Part shown: positions 16,948 to 25,185 of the stretch, piece by piece | How positions within the stretch are numbered: position 1 is the stretch's first letter | Layout of the letters: every line of letters starts with the position of its first letter | DNA from: Candidatus Hydrogenedentota bacterium | Lineage (GTDB): Bacteria > Hydrogenedentota > Hydrogenedentia > Hydrogenedentales > SLHB01 | DNA: 34,723 nucleotides | Assembly: GCA_020849535.1 (NCBI GenBank) | Contig: JADLGB010000161.1 | Location: forward strand, 1 to 34,723 | Direction of reading: 5' to 3' | Notes under the pieces: generated by a model | The model's database searches: none | Seen by the model: only the letters and a program-made list of their open reading frames with translations | What the model was told of the DNA's origin: nothing | Translations under genes and position numbers: made by a program

Positions 16948-19239
16948 TCATCTGGCGCCCGCGTGCCAGCGCTCTGCCAGCTCTCTTGCCGTAAGAGACT
17001 TGCTTACAAGATAGATTGGCGAATCACCGAGCACGGGGGTGTCTGGGATTGGATTCCCCACGACATCGAAGACCGTAACATCCGGCAGCGCGACAACGCC
17101 TTCGAGGGGCGTGTTGTGTCCGGGCCACCACACGACGAGGACGGAATTCGCTTCGCATTGGAATGCGTAACCAAGCGGTGGCGCGCCGCCGGTCGTCGCG
17201 ATGGCCGGAAGCGAAGCAGGACATTCATAGCGGGGCGCGGGGCCTAGCAGATTCGCCAAGGCCGACAGTGCGACGAAGGTCTTCTTGGGTACGCCTTCTT
17301 CGCCCAGGAACGGATTCTCGATGTCCATTCTGCCGATGTTCACGGGACCGTCCAAAGGTTCGTGGTAGAAGAGTTTCTCCACACCATGGGCCAGGTGGAT
17401 GACGGCGTGCCGCACGAGATAATCGGCGGCGATGCGCTCGTTCGCCAGCAACAGTCCCGCCGAAAAATGCCCCTCGGGAACAACCCAAGGCGTCCAGGGC
17501 TTGTCGTCCACGGCGTAATAACCCGTTTCCGTGGCCCAGATGGGCTTGCGCCCGCCGTTGGCATCCATTGCGTTCTGGATTCGCTGCAAGTCCTTGATGA
17601 AGTCCTCCGGAATCGTCAGGCCTCCGTAGGGGTGCAGATTCAGGATATCGCAAAGCCGCAGGCCGCCCGCAGCGATGAACTCGTCACCAAGTGGAGACTT
17701 GGGCTCAATGGAAAGGCCTGCGATGATCTTACCGTCGGGGTCTGCCTCACGAATCGCTTTTGACGCGCCTTCGAGCAAGGAGATGTAGTCAGCGACCTTG
17801 TAGCCAGCGGACTGGGGCAGGCAGAAGTCCGGAACCCATAGAGGCTCGTTCAGGAACTCCCAGTGGTGGCACCTGCCAGCATATCGCTTCGTTGCGGCGC
17901 CGATGAATTCAAACAACAGATCGGGTTCCTGCGGAGCGTACGCCATGCGGTGCCATTGCGCGCCGCTCACCGATTCCGGGGCTGAGGAGGACCAATTCGT
18001 CGACGGATTCGGAAACACGACGAGGGTCTTGAGGCCGGTGGTGGCCGAGAAATCGAGTTGCGCGTCAGGCAGATTCCACGAGACCTTGCCGGGCTCGGGC
18101 TCGACCCATTGCCAGTTCACAGACCAGTTCCGCACCCAGCGCAGACTGGCTCGTGAAAGCAGTTCAGCCATGCGGGACGTCGTGGCGGGATGGTTAAGCC
18201 CGAATGGCGAGTCGTCGTGTTGGTACGTTTCGATCACCGAAAACTTGAGTGGACGTGAATGCTCGATACCGCCTGCGGACCATGTGATGCGGGCGCGATA
18301 GAGCCCCTTACCCGGAACGGGGAGGGTCCAGGCTTCTTCCGCGCGAGCGCCTGCGGGAACGCGAATGGAAAGGGTCCGTGGCTCAAGAGGCGTGCCGAAG
18401 TAGTCTTCCCACTCGAGGCTCAGCGATGCGACAGCCTCTTCGCCGGCGTGATTGTGCGCGTAAACCGTCAGGATGCTTGGCCGGCCAGCTTCGTAGACGT
18501 TGCCATAACGCGATGTGGAAAAACCCAGCTCCAAGGGCTCGCGCGTTTCAAACCCAGTTGCTTCCGATCCGACTTCGAGTTGAACCGCGTCGATCCTGAA
18601 GACCGCTTCGACGCTGGGCATGGAGGTCATATCGGGTCCAACGGCGATGCACACGTCTTCGTCGAGGGCGACCTGCGTGACAGAATAGCGTTGCCATTCC
18701 GTGGTGACGACGACCTCAGTCGCGGTCTCCTGGACACGGCCGAGTGCGTTGCCCGCAAAACGGAAAAGAAAACGAGCCCTTGTGCCAGGCACGCTCGAGC
18801 GCAGGTAGGCCGAGAGTGTGATGGGTTGGCCACGCGCGACCGCCATCCAGCCTATGTTCGCGGCCAGCGGTGCATGTTGCGTCACACGTGCCGGCACCCA
18901 CACGTCGAAGCAGGTCTGCGGCGTCTTGCCGGGGCCAAGTTCGATGACGAGACAATTGCGGCCATCCCACGCGTCATCGCTTTCGACGCGACCGTACAAG
19001 CCTGACAAGTCTCCGCCCCAGCCCGTGGGAGCGCCGAGGGTCGACCACGCATCATCGCCGCACTCAAACGAGGCATTCCGCAGCAGGTTCCTGCACGCGA
19101 TCACATCAACGCGAGGTTCGAATCGCGGATGCTCTGAAGTATGCGATTCCTCCTCCGGCATCGCCTCAAGTGCGCACAGCGATGCCACTAGCACAAGGAC
19201 GCATCGAAGCGACAAGCAATCTGCCGGTACACCTGACAT
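16948..19239 (-). CDS. Secreted clan GH-A glycoside hydrolase with N-terminal carbohydrate-binding-like domain
   Basis: The 763-residue product has a signal peptide (CVLVLVASLCALEA), a CBM4/9-like beta-sandwich (NLLRNASFECGDD to about residue 240), an Ig-like segment (about 240-340) and a TIM barrel. The barrel shows the two clan GH-A glutamates: Glu 465 in HHWEFLNEPLW as acid/base and Glu 571 in IWATETGYY as nucleophile. The overall pattern is closest to GH39/GH5-like enzymes, but the family is not certain. ATG 19239 is chosen because AGGGAG lies 7 nt upstream and the signal peptide follows at once; the frame also opens at 19278, which would put an arginine-rich extension before the signal. 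PIG-L ends 39 nt upstream. Confidence 0.78.
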   Translation of the reverse strand: MSGVPADCLSLRCVLVLVASLCALEAMPEEESHTSEHPRFEPRVDVIACRNLLRNASFECGDDAWSTLGAPTGWGGDLSGLYGRVESDDAWDGRNCLVIELGPGKTPQTCFDVWVPARVTQHAPLAANIGWMAVARGQPITLSAYLRSSVPGTRARFLFRFAGNALGRVQETATEVVVTTEWQRYSVTQVALDEDVCIAVGPDMTSMPSVEAVFRIDAVQLEVGSEATGFETREPLELGFSTSRYGNVYEAGRPSILTVYAHNHAGEEAVASLSLEWEDYFGTPLEPRTLSIRVPAGARAEEAWTLPVPGKGLYRARITWSAGGIEHSRPLKFSVIETYQHDDSPFGLNHPATTSRMAELLSRASLRWVRNWSVNWQWVEPEPGKVSWNLPDAQLDFSATTGLKTLVVFPNPSTNWSSSAPESVSGAQWHRMAYAPQEPDLLFEFIGAATKRYAGRCHHWEFLNEPLWVPDFCLPQSAGYKVADYISLLEGASKAIREADPDGKIIAGLSIEPKSPLGDEFIAAGGLRLCDILNLHPYGGLTIPEDFIKDLQRIQNAMDANGGRKPIWATETGYYAVDDKPWTPWVVPEGHFSAGLLLANERIAADYLVRHAVIHLAHGVEKLFYHEPLDGPVNIGRMDIENPFLGEEGVPKKTFVALSALANLLGPAPRYECPASLPAIATTGGAPPLGYAFQCEANSVLVVWWPGHNTPLEGVVALPDVTVFDVVGNPIPDTPVLGDSPIYLVSKSLTARELAERWHAGAR

Positions 19240-19278
19240 CACGAACTCCCTGACAGGTCTTGCACATGGCGACGGCAC

Positions 19279-19995
19279 TCACACGGCCGTAGGGAGCAAT
19301 CCGTTCCGGGACACGGACTGCGGGGCCATGCGCGCCTTCCGGAACGCCTCGGCATAGCGGCAACCACATTGGTGGCCGCGGAAACGGAACTGGACATCCA
19401 ACAAGTACGTCACCGGATAGCCGTACAGATGCTGCAACCAGTCGTTTTGGCTTTTGTGGCATTCGACCATCTTGACCTTGGTATCCCACACGTCGGTGAT
19501 GTCCACGTAGACCTCGGGCTCGAAACCGATACCGCCGGAAGTATCGTGGTACCAGATCTCGTGAATGTGGTTGAGCGCGGGATGGGCGGTCGGGATGAGC
19601 GGGACCGCGGCCATGACATGCGTATCCCAGATGATCTGGCCCATGCGCGTGTGGTCGGGGTGGTAGTCCTTGTCCTTGTCGGGACACAGCACGACGTCCG
19701 GTTTAAACTCACGCAGGACATCGATCACACAACGGCGCACCTCCGGCGTGTCGTAGACGAATTCGTCGTCGTACCCCAGCCAGAAAAACTCCGCGCCGAT
19801 GATCGCGGACGCAGCCCTCGCCTCCTTTTCACGCACCGCCGCGATTTCTTCGCGGGACAGCGTGGGCGAACCGACGTCTCCCCGGGTCATGACGGCCACG
19901 CCGACGTCATGCCCTTGTGCCTTGTACTTCGCCAGAGTGCCTCCGCAGAAAAGCTCGGAATCATCCGGGTGAGGACTGAAACACATGATTCGCAT
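19279..19995 (-). CDS. PIG-L family (LmbE-like) zinc deacetylase
   Basis: PIG-L enzymes remove acetyl groups from N-acetylglucosamine-type sugars using a zinc ion. The 238-residue protein has the two signature motifs: CFSPHPDDSELFCGGT at the N-terminus (His 9, Asp 12 as metal ligands, Asp 11 as base) and DYHPDHTRMGQ (His 115 as third ligand). No signal peptide is present, so it is cytoplasmic. The frame extends to 20082, over the end of the GH2 gene, but ATG 19995 starts exactly at the conserved strand and has TGGAGA about 11 nt upstream. Its place between two secreted glycosidases suggests an acetylated amino-sugar substrate; this is inference from context. Confidence 0.88.
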   Translation of the reverse strand: MRIMCFSPHPDDSELFCGGTLAKYKAQGHDVGVAVMTRGDVGSPTLSREEIAAVREKEARAASAIIGAEFFWLGYDDEFVYDTPEVRRCVIDVLREFKPDVVLCPDKDKDYHPDHTRMGQIIWDTHVMAAVPLIPTAHPALNHIHEIWYHDTSGGIGFEPEVYVDITDVWDTKVKMVECHKSQNDWLQHLYGYPVTYLLDVQFRFRGHQCGCRYAEAFRKARMAPQSVSRNGLLPTAV

Positions 19996-20032
19996 GGCAA
20001 GGATTCTCCATTGGTTCGCCGTATAGAAGGCA

Positions 20033-23000
20033 TCATTCTGTCTCGCGATCCGACACCAGGTCGGCATAGGGATGCAACGCAAACCAACGCTTGTTGTCGG
20101 CGCCGCGCGCCCGCACTTCGAGCGTGCACGCCTTGCCCGGAACGGTGAGTTCGCCGGGAACGCTCACGTAGAAGAGCCCCGCCGTCTCGCTCCATGACGG
20201 CCGCACGTGACCCGGCACGTATAGGAGCGTGGCTCGCCCGTCCGCACCTGTCCATTGCGTCTGAGTCTTCGTCGTATCGAAGTCCACGAGGCGCACGCCG
20301 TTCAGCGTCAGCGTGAAACCCGGATTCGAGGCGGGCGGAGCCATGAACAGGAAACCGCCTGCGAAGACGAACACGACCGAAGTGGCCGCCGGAACGGGGG
20401 CCGTCTCCCACACAATGCGATGCAAAGGCTCTTCCTGACGGATCCGAAGGGCCTCGGCGCTCGGCGCTCGGCACGACTGGCCGGTAACCTTTTCGCCCTT
20501 GTGGAACACCACGCGCTCGTATCCCGGGATGAGTGGTCCTTTGGTGAAGGGCGACCGCGCCACCAAATCCTTTGCAGATTCCACCGGCCATTCGGCGGAG
20601 GGGCTCGGGAAGTGCGACGCGTGTTCGAGGATACGGCCAAGCACATAATCAGCTTCGGGACCGCCATTCCGCAATGCGGCGTCGAAGTTGAGGCCGCTGA
20701 AAATGAGCGAGCCCTCCCCCACTTTCGCCTGCATCAGGAGCGCTTTGTTTCTCCACACGTACTCGAAATCGACATAGCGCGAGAACCCGTGCGGCGCGCC
20801 GTGCGTGTTCAGTGCACGGATCAGCACTTCGGGCTGCGATGGAAGGCCGTCAAGCAGAAACGTCTGCGCGCCCTGGATCAGGTGGAACCAGGAGGCATCA
20901 CACCAATTCTCGGGCGCGAGCCCGCGTGTGATCGGGTTTTCGTAGACGTATGTGCCCGCATTCGAGTCGCCATCGAAGACACCCAGCCACCACGCCGACT
21001 TGTAGGACGTACAATCCGTTGGGAGAATGCCCGCAGGCGAAAGCAGCACGACACAACTCCCCCGCTCTGCAGCGCGCAACAGATCTTGCGTCAATTGATG
21101 GGCAACATACACAGCGCGCTCAAACGCCTGTCCGTCCGATGGCAAGGGCAAGGCGCCAAAGGATGCGAGCTTACCCATGGCGTCTGGCGAAGCGAACATG
21201 CGCGCATCTGCGGCGGGCCGGGGAGGCTGCAAGGGATACACCCATGTGGACCATTCATTGGACTGCGTCGATTTGGCGGACTCCAGAATGGCATCGACGG
21301 TCACCCGTTGGGGTTCCTGGGGCGTGGGCAACGCCACGTGCACGGTACCCAATTCACCAATCTCCCCATTGGGTAACGAGGCGACTTCAAAAGTCTGTTC
21401 GCCGAACGTTGCGCCTGCGGAGGACAGCGACACGCGCACGGCGCCACCCTCGATGGAAACACCCGAGTAGTTGGATAGCTTGAGCGAGAACTCGAGCGTC
21501 TCCCCGCCACGGTACGTGAGCTTGATGCCGTCTTCCAGGAGCACGACAGGCGCGTTGAACCGCCGCACCTCTTCGGGCGGCACCGAGTTGGGGCGGCGAT
21601 GCACGTCGAGCAACCCGTTGGAGCCGACGTACCAAGGTTGAAGTAGCCACCAGTGATAGCCAGAGATGTATGGGTTCTTCCGCAGCGCTTCGATGTTAGT
21701 CTTGTGGCAAAGCGCATAGAGTCTCTCAGACGCTTCCGACCATGCCGGCGTTTCGGAGAACAGGCCAGCGCGTTCGATCCGGTCGCGGCAGTCGGTCAGC
21801 CAGAATGGCTTGAATGTGGTTTTGTACAGATCGATTTCATCCAGTCTTGGGAACTGGACAAAGTTGCCCTCCTCGTGCGTGATCATGGGCTTGAGGGGTT
21901 TGCCCGTCACGAACTTGCCGGGGTTGTCCAGCGGCGTCGTGAGGATATCGAACATGACCGGCAGGAAGTCGAGCGTGGGCCGATCCTTGCTGCCATCCGT
22001 GAATCCACCGGAGAAGATGCCGTCCGAATCGATTACCGGCCGGGTCGGATCCAACTCCTTGGCGATCCGGTACAGGTCGGGCCCGACGCGCGGCATCCCT
22101 TCCCACTGTTCATTGCCCATGCACCAATCGAAGATCGAGGGGTGGTTGCGATAGCGCCGAATGGCGGCGTCCCATTCAGACTTGTAGAGTTCGAGCGCGG
22201 CGCCTTGCGCGCGGTCGTAGAAGCGCGGATAGCCGATCGGGAGTTCCGGCGACACGAACATGCCCACTTCATCGCAAGCTTCATAGTACTCAGGAGCCAC
22301 GAAGTGGCTGTGATGGCGCACATAGTTGAATCCGTATGATTTCGCGACCCGCAGACGTTCCACGTAGAACTGCTTGTCTGCGGGCGGCGCAATCGTGTCG
22401 GGATAGACACAGTCGTCGCCGTAGCCCGCGAGGTAGTATTTGACGCCATTGACCAGGAAATCGTTCCCGCGCAGTTCGATCGAGCGCACACCGAAACGCT
22501 GGCTCAGATGATCCAATACCGCGCCGGATGTATCGAGCAGGGTAATCACGGCCGTGTGCAGATGGGGTGTCTCCGGGGTCCAAAGTCGCGCAGCGGGCAA
22601 ATCAAGATCGACGCGGACCGCACCGTCTTGTGTGAGGTCGGCGCGTTGCGTCGCGACCTGGGCGCCATCCGCGTCGAGCACATCTACAGTGACGGCGCCC
22701 ACTCTTCCGGCTTTCCCGCTGATGCGCGCCGTGATCGTGCACCCGGGTCCGGGCGAAGTGCGCGGCGCTACAAAGGGGTCGTCCAGCCAGACTGCGGCCC
22801 GAGCCTCGATGTCAACGTGGCCCCAGATGCCACCCCAGTACGTGAAGAGATGATCGATGATATCGAGACAACCTTGTAGCGCGTCCTCTTCCCAGCGCTG
22901 CTCGGAATCCACCTGCACCGCCAGCCGGTTCTCTCGGCCAAATGCGACGAATGGGGTGACGTCGAATTCGAAGTCAGAGACATAACCAAGGTGCCGTCCC

Positions 23001-23392
23001 ACAAACTGTCCATTCACCCAAATCTTTGCGGCGCGGTAGACCCCACCGAAACAGAGAAAGATGTGACGCCCGCGCCAAGCCTCGGGTATCTCGACATCGC
23101 GAGCGTACCAGCCTTTGCCGATGAAGTTGTGATGGAGTTTCTCCGTTTCTGGTCCAAAACCCTGGGCATCCCAGGCTCCCGGCACTTGAATCGAATCTGC
23201 GAAAGCGAGGCCCGGGCGGAACCATGCCTCGGTTTCACCCACGCTGTCCGGGTCCAGGCGGAACGACCACGTGCCGTCCAGGTTCGCCGACGGACGTCCG
23301 CCGACGCGATCGTCGACTGCTGCATTGCTGTTCGCCGCAGCAACACACAGGAGAGTGAGAGTCAGCCAGCCGTTGCTTCTCAGTGGGTTCAT
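20033..23392 (-). CDS. Secreted GH2-type glycoside hydrolase (beta-galactosidase/glucuronidase-like)
   Basis: The 1119-residue protein has a signal peptide (LTLTLLCVAAANSNAAVDD). A GH2 sugar-binding jelly roll follows (about 35-200; LDGTWSFRLDP, GKGWYARDVEIPE, KIWVNGQFVG), then an Ig-like domain (about 205-300) and a TIM barrel beginning at FGVRSIELRGNDFLVNG. Catalytic residues are the acid/base Glu 428 in DWCMGNEQW and the likely nucleophile Glu 507 in KPMITHEEGNF. About 550 further residues form an Ig-like part, a region resembling a glutamine-amidotransferase fold, and a last beta-sandwich. This C-terminal half is longer than in common GH2 enzymes and I cannot name its function. GGGGAAG before ATG 23392 fixes the start. 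It is the first gene of the carbohydrate set. Confidence 0.85.
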   Translation of the reverse strand: MNPLRSNGWLTLTLLCVAAANSNAAVDDRVGGRPSANLDGTWSFRLDPDSVGETEAWFRPGLAFADSIQVPGAWDAQGFGPETEKLHHNFIGKGWYARDVEIPEAWRGRHIFLCFGGVYRAAKIWVNGQFVGRHLGYVSDFEFDVTPFVAFGRENRLAVQVDSEQRWEEDALQGCLDIIDHLFTYWGGIWGHVDIEARAAVWLDDPFVAPRTSPGPGCTITARISGKAGRVGAVTVDVLDADGAQVATQRADLTQDGAVRVDLDLPAARLWTPETPHLHTAVITLLDTSGAVLDHLSQRFGVRSIELRGNDFLVNGVKYYLAGYGDDCVYPDTIAPPADKQFYVERLRVAKSYGFNYVRHHSHFVAPEYYEACDEVGMFVSPELPIGYPRFYDRAQGAALELYKSEWDAAIRRYRNHPSIFDWCMGNEQWEGMPRVGPDLYRIAKELDPTRPVIDSDGIFSGGFTDGSKDRPTLDFLPVMFDILTTPLDNPGKFVTGKPLKPMITHEEGNFVQFPRLDEIDLYKTTFKPFWLTDCRDRIERAGLFSETPAWSEASERLYALCHKTNIEALRKNPYISGYHWWLLQPWYVGSNGLLDVHRRPNSVPPEEVRRFNAPVVLLEDGIKLTYRGGETLEFSLKLSNYSGVSIEGGAVRVSLSSAGATFGEQTFEVASLPNGEIGELGTVHVALPTPQEPQRVTVDAILESAKSTQSNEWSTWVYPLQPPRPAADARMFASPDAMGKLASFGALPLPSDGQAFERAVYVAHQLTQDLLRAAERGSCVVLLSPAGILPTDCTSYKSAWWLGVFDGDSNAGTYVYENPITRGLAPENWCDASWFHLIQGAQTFLLDGLPSQPEVLIRALNTHGAPHGFSRYVDFEYVWRNKALLMQAKVGEGSLIFSGLNFDAALRNGGPEADYVLGRILEHASHFPSPSAEWPVESAKDLVARSPFTKGPLIPGYERVVFHKGEKVTGQSCRAPSAEALRIRQEEPLHRIVWETAPVPAATSVVFVFAGGFLFMAPPASNPGFTLTLNGVRLVDFDTTKTQTQWTGADGRATLLYVPGHVRPSWSETAGLFYVSVPGELTVPGKACTLEVRARGADNKRWFALHPYADLVSDRETE

Positions 23393-23433
23393 GATGCTTC
23401 CCCATTTCTCCCGGGTTCATTCACCCTTGGTAT

Positions 23434-23458
23434 CACTTCCTGCGTCCACGTGGAAGTG
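23434..23458. promoter_or_regulatory. Nested palindrome upstream of the GH2 operon (candidate operator)
   Basis: CACTTCC (23434-23440) and GGAAGTG (23452-23458) form a perfect 7-bp inverted repeat with an 11-nt spacer. An 8-bp perfect palindrome, CCACGTGG (23446-23453), overlaps the right arm. The site lies 42-66 bp upstream of the GH2 start, a suitable place for an operator of the carbohydrate operon, but no matching regulator gene is in the window. Confidence 0.35.
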
Positions 23459-23507
23459 CGATGAGAACACCTTGGAGACACTTTTTGGTCACTCTGTATC
23501 CACTCTT

Positions 23508-23592
23508 CGTAGGGCGGGATTGGCTCCCGCCTTCTTGATGTGACCGGTCAACTCCACCCCTGAAGATGGGCGGGAACCAATCCCGCCCTACG
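23508..23592. repeat. REP-like pair of hairpins in inverted orientation
   Basis: Two 24-bp arms (23508-23531 and 23569-23592) are inverted copies with one mismatch, separated by 37 nt. Each arm begins or ends with CGTAGGGCGGG or its complement. Each is also a hairpin on its own: GGCGGGA, a 5-nt loop, TCCCGCC. This is the architecture of paired REP (BIME-like) elements. It sits between divergent operons, so it is not an ordinary terminator of either gene. Confidence 0.7.
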
Positions 23593-23705
23593 AGCTTGTC
23601 TGTTTTGCGTCACGCTGCATAGTGGTTCCCGGCGCCAAAGTTTGTCAAACCGATTCGGAAACACAGCCGCGCGGGACAGTGCGTGGAGATGGAATCGAGA
23701 GGGGG

Positions 23706-23734
23706 TTGACAAGCGGGTCGGGTTCGGCGATAAT
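23706..23734 (+). promoter_or_regulatory. Strong sigma70-type promoter for the rrf2-nar operon
   Basis: TTGACA (23706-23711, perfect) and GATAAT (23729-23734, 5 of 6) have the optimal 17-nt spacer. Transcription would begin near 23741, about 30 nt before the Rrf2 start. It is the best promoter-like sequence I see in the window. Confidence 0.65.
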
Positions 23735-23755
23735 AGTGGATAGAAAGGTCCACTA
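23734..23755 (+). promoter_or_regulatory. 7-8-7 inverted repeat at the transcription start (candidate Rrf2 operator)
   Basis: TAGTGGA (23734-23740) and TCCACTA (23749-23755) are a perfect inverted repeat with an 8-nt spacer. It begins at the last base of the -10 box and covers the predicted start of transcription. A repressor bound here would block the promoter, and the adjacent gene encodes an Rrf2 regulator, so autoregulation is the simple reading. It could instead form a short hairpin in the leader RNA. Confidence 0.5.
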
Positions 23756-23773
23756 CTCACGCGAGGTGTGCGC

Positions 23774-24220
23774 TTGTTCAAGCTATACTCCAAAGGTTGC
23801 GAATACGCATTGCGGGCGCTGACGTATGCGGCTTCCCGGAGCGGGAACGGGCGCTTTCAGGCCAAGGACGTGTGCGAGAAGGCGGACATTCCGGAGTCGT
23901 TCACCCGCAAGGTGTTCCAGGCGCTCACGCAAGGGGGATTCCTGCAGGCCGTCCGGGGGCCGGGCGGTGGATACGAACTCAGCCGTCCGCCGGAGAAGAT
24001 CTCCCTGCTGGACGTGATTGAAGCCGTCGAAGGCCAGGATACTTTCGAACATTGTGTGCTGGGGTTTCCCGAGTGCGGGGGCAAGCACCCCTGCCCCCTG
24101 CATGAGACGTGGTCCAAGGCAAAGAGGCAGCTCATGGCGCAACTGGAGCATCGCACCCTTCAGGACCTGGCGGATTCGACAACGCGCAAGAAGAGGCGCG
24201 CCTATATAAGCGGGGGCTAG
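23774..24220 (+). CDS. Rrf2 family transcriptional regulator, probable Fe-S sensor
   Basis: The product of about 148 residues is a winged-helix Rrf2 protein: YSKGCEYALRALTYAA, the recognition-helix region IPESFTRKVFQALTQGG, the wing VRGPGGGYELSRP, and LLDVIEAVEG. It keeps three cysteines in the cluster-binding loop, HCVLGFPECGGKHPCPLH (C-x6-C-x5-C), as in IscR/NsrR-type regulators that bind a [2Fe-2S] or [4Fe-4S] cluster and sense iron, redox state or NO. I favour the TTG start at 23774, because GAGG (23763-23766) lies 7 nt upstream; GTG at 23768 adds two residues but is too close to that site. Placement as first gene of the nar cluster suggests it controls nitrate respiration, perhaps in response to NO. 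Confidence 0.88.
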   Translation: MFKLYSKGCEYALRALTYAASRSGNGRFQAKDVCEKADIPESFTRKVFQALTQGGFLQAVRGPGGGYELSRPPEKISLLDVIEAVEGQDTFEHCVLGFPECGGKHPCPLHETWSKAKRQLMAQLEHRTLQDLADSTTRKKRRAYISGG

Positions 24221-24276
24221 ACGCCGCAAACCCAGACATCTGAAAACCGAGAGGGGCGTATGCTGCGGAGATAATA

Positions 24277-25185
24277 ATGGACTATTTTATCCACATTAGA
24301 ACGCGGATATGGAGACGGTGTCTCGCGGGGGTGGCCGCAGGGCTAATTGTCGCTTGGGGTGAAGCCCAGGAGCCTGCGAGTCCAGACCCAGCGCCTGCTT
24401 CATCCGCTGCCACGGAGGATCCGGCGCCGTTGCCGCCGCCATCCGAACCTGCGCCGGCGCCTGCGGCCGAGACTCCCGCCGAACTGTCCGACTCGGGAGC
24501 CCAGCTCTTTATGCAGAAGTGTGCGGGGTGCCATACGGTGGGCGGCGGCGCCTTGACCGGACCTGACCTGAAGTCAACCCAGACGTGGCCCAAGCAGAAT
24601 CTTGAGCCTGCCATCGTGCGCATGGAAAAGAACGTCGGCAAGCTGAAGCCGGAAGATGTGCAGTTGCTTGCGGACCTGCTGCTGGCTCCCGACGCGGCGG
24701 CCCGTATCGCGGAAGAGCAGAAGCGGATCGCCAAGCAACAAATGGCAAAGCTGGAACCCGCCAACGCGGCTGTCGGCCGAGCACTCTTCTTCGGGCACAA
24801 GCCGCTCGCAAACGGGGGCCTTTCGTGCGCGGCGTGTCATGCCGTGAACGGCCACGGAGGCAGCCTTGCCGCGGACCTGACCGGCAGTTTCGCGAAACTC
24901 GGCGAGGTCCCGCTGGGCAGCACGATTGAGGGTGTCACCTTTCCTCTCATGCAAGCCGCATATGCGGGCAGGCCCATCACCAAGCAGGAGACAATGCATC
25001 TCGTGAAGTATCTGGAGACGGCCCCCGCCCAAGTGTCGAGCGGCATGAGTGTGCCGCCGCTGCACGCGGCCGGCGTTGTAGGGGCGGGGTTGGCCGTAAC
25101 GGGCCTGACACGTTACTACCGCCGGCGAAACCGGGGCGTGCGGGCCGCGCTCGTGCAGGACGCCATGAGGAGAAGCCGTTCATGA
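24277..25185 (+). CDS. Membrane-anchored diheme cytochrome c (NarC-like by position)
   Basis: The 302-residue protein has an N-terminal signal or anchor helix ([17 protein letters not shown]), then a Pro/Ala-rich spacer (about 32-70). Two cytochrome c domains follow, with heme motifs CAGCH (82-86) and CAACH (184-188), joined by a charged helix rich in Lys/Glu/Gln. A C-terminal hydrophobic segment (about 264-280) followed by YYRRRNRG is a likely membrane anchor with its end in the cytoplasm. Candidate sixth ligands are Met 116 and Met 225. It is the first structural gene of the nar set and overlaps narG by ATGA, so the two are made together. Thermus nar operons also begin with a diheme cytochrome gene (narC), but I cannot show homology by eye. 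GGAG at 24267-24270 supports the start. Confidence 0.85.
   Translation: MDYFIHIRTRIWRRCLAGVAAGLIVAWGEAQEPASPDPAPASSAATEDPAPLPPPSEPAPAPAAETPAELSDSGAQLFMQKCAGCHTVGGGALTGPDLKSTQTWPKQNLEPAIVRMEKNVGKLKPEDVQLLADLLLAPDAAARIAEEQKRIAKQQMAKLEPANAAVGRALFFGHKPLANGGLSCAACHAVNGHGGSLAADLTGSFAKLGEVPLGSTIEGVTFPLMQAAYAGRPITKQETMHLVKYLETAPAQVSSGMSVPPLHAAGVVGAGLAVTGLTRYYRRRNRGVRAALVQDAMRRSRS

Noticed and set aside
20255..21376. A 373-codon open frame on the plus strand within the GH2 gene
   Set aside because: It is an Arg-rich shadow of a well-supported gene on the other strand, without a start signal.
23508..23592. The inverted repeat as a rho-independent terminator
   Set aside because: It lacks a T-run after the stem and lies upstream of the divergent genes on both sides, so neither transcript would end there.
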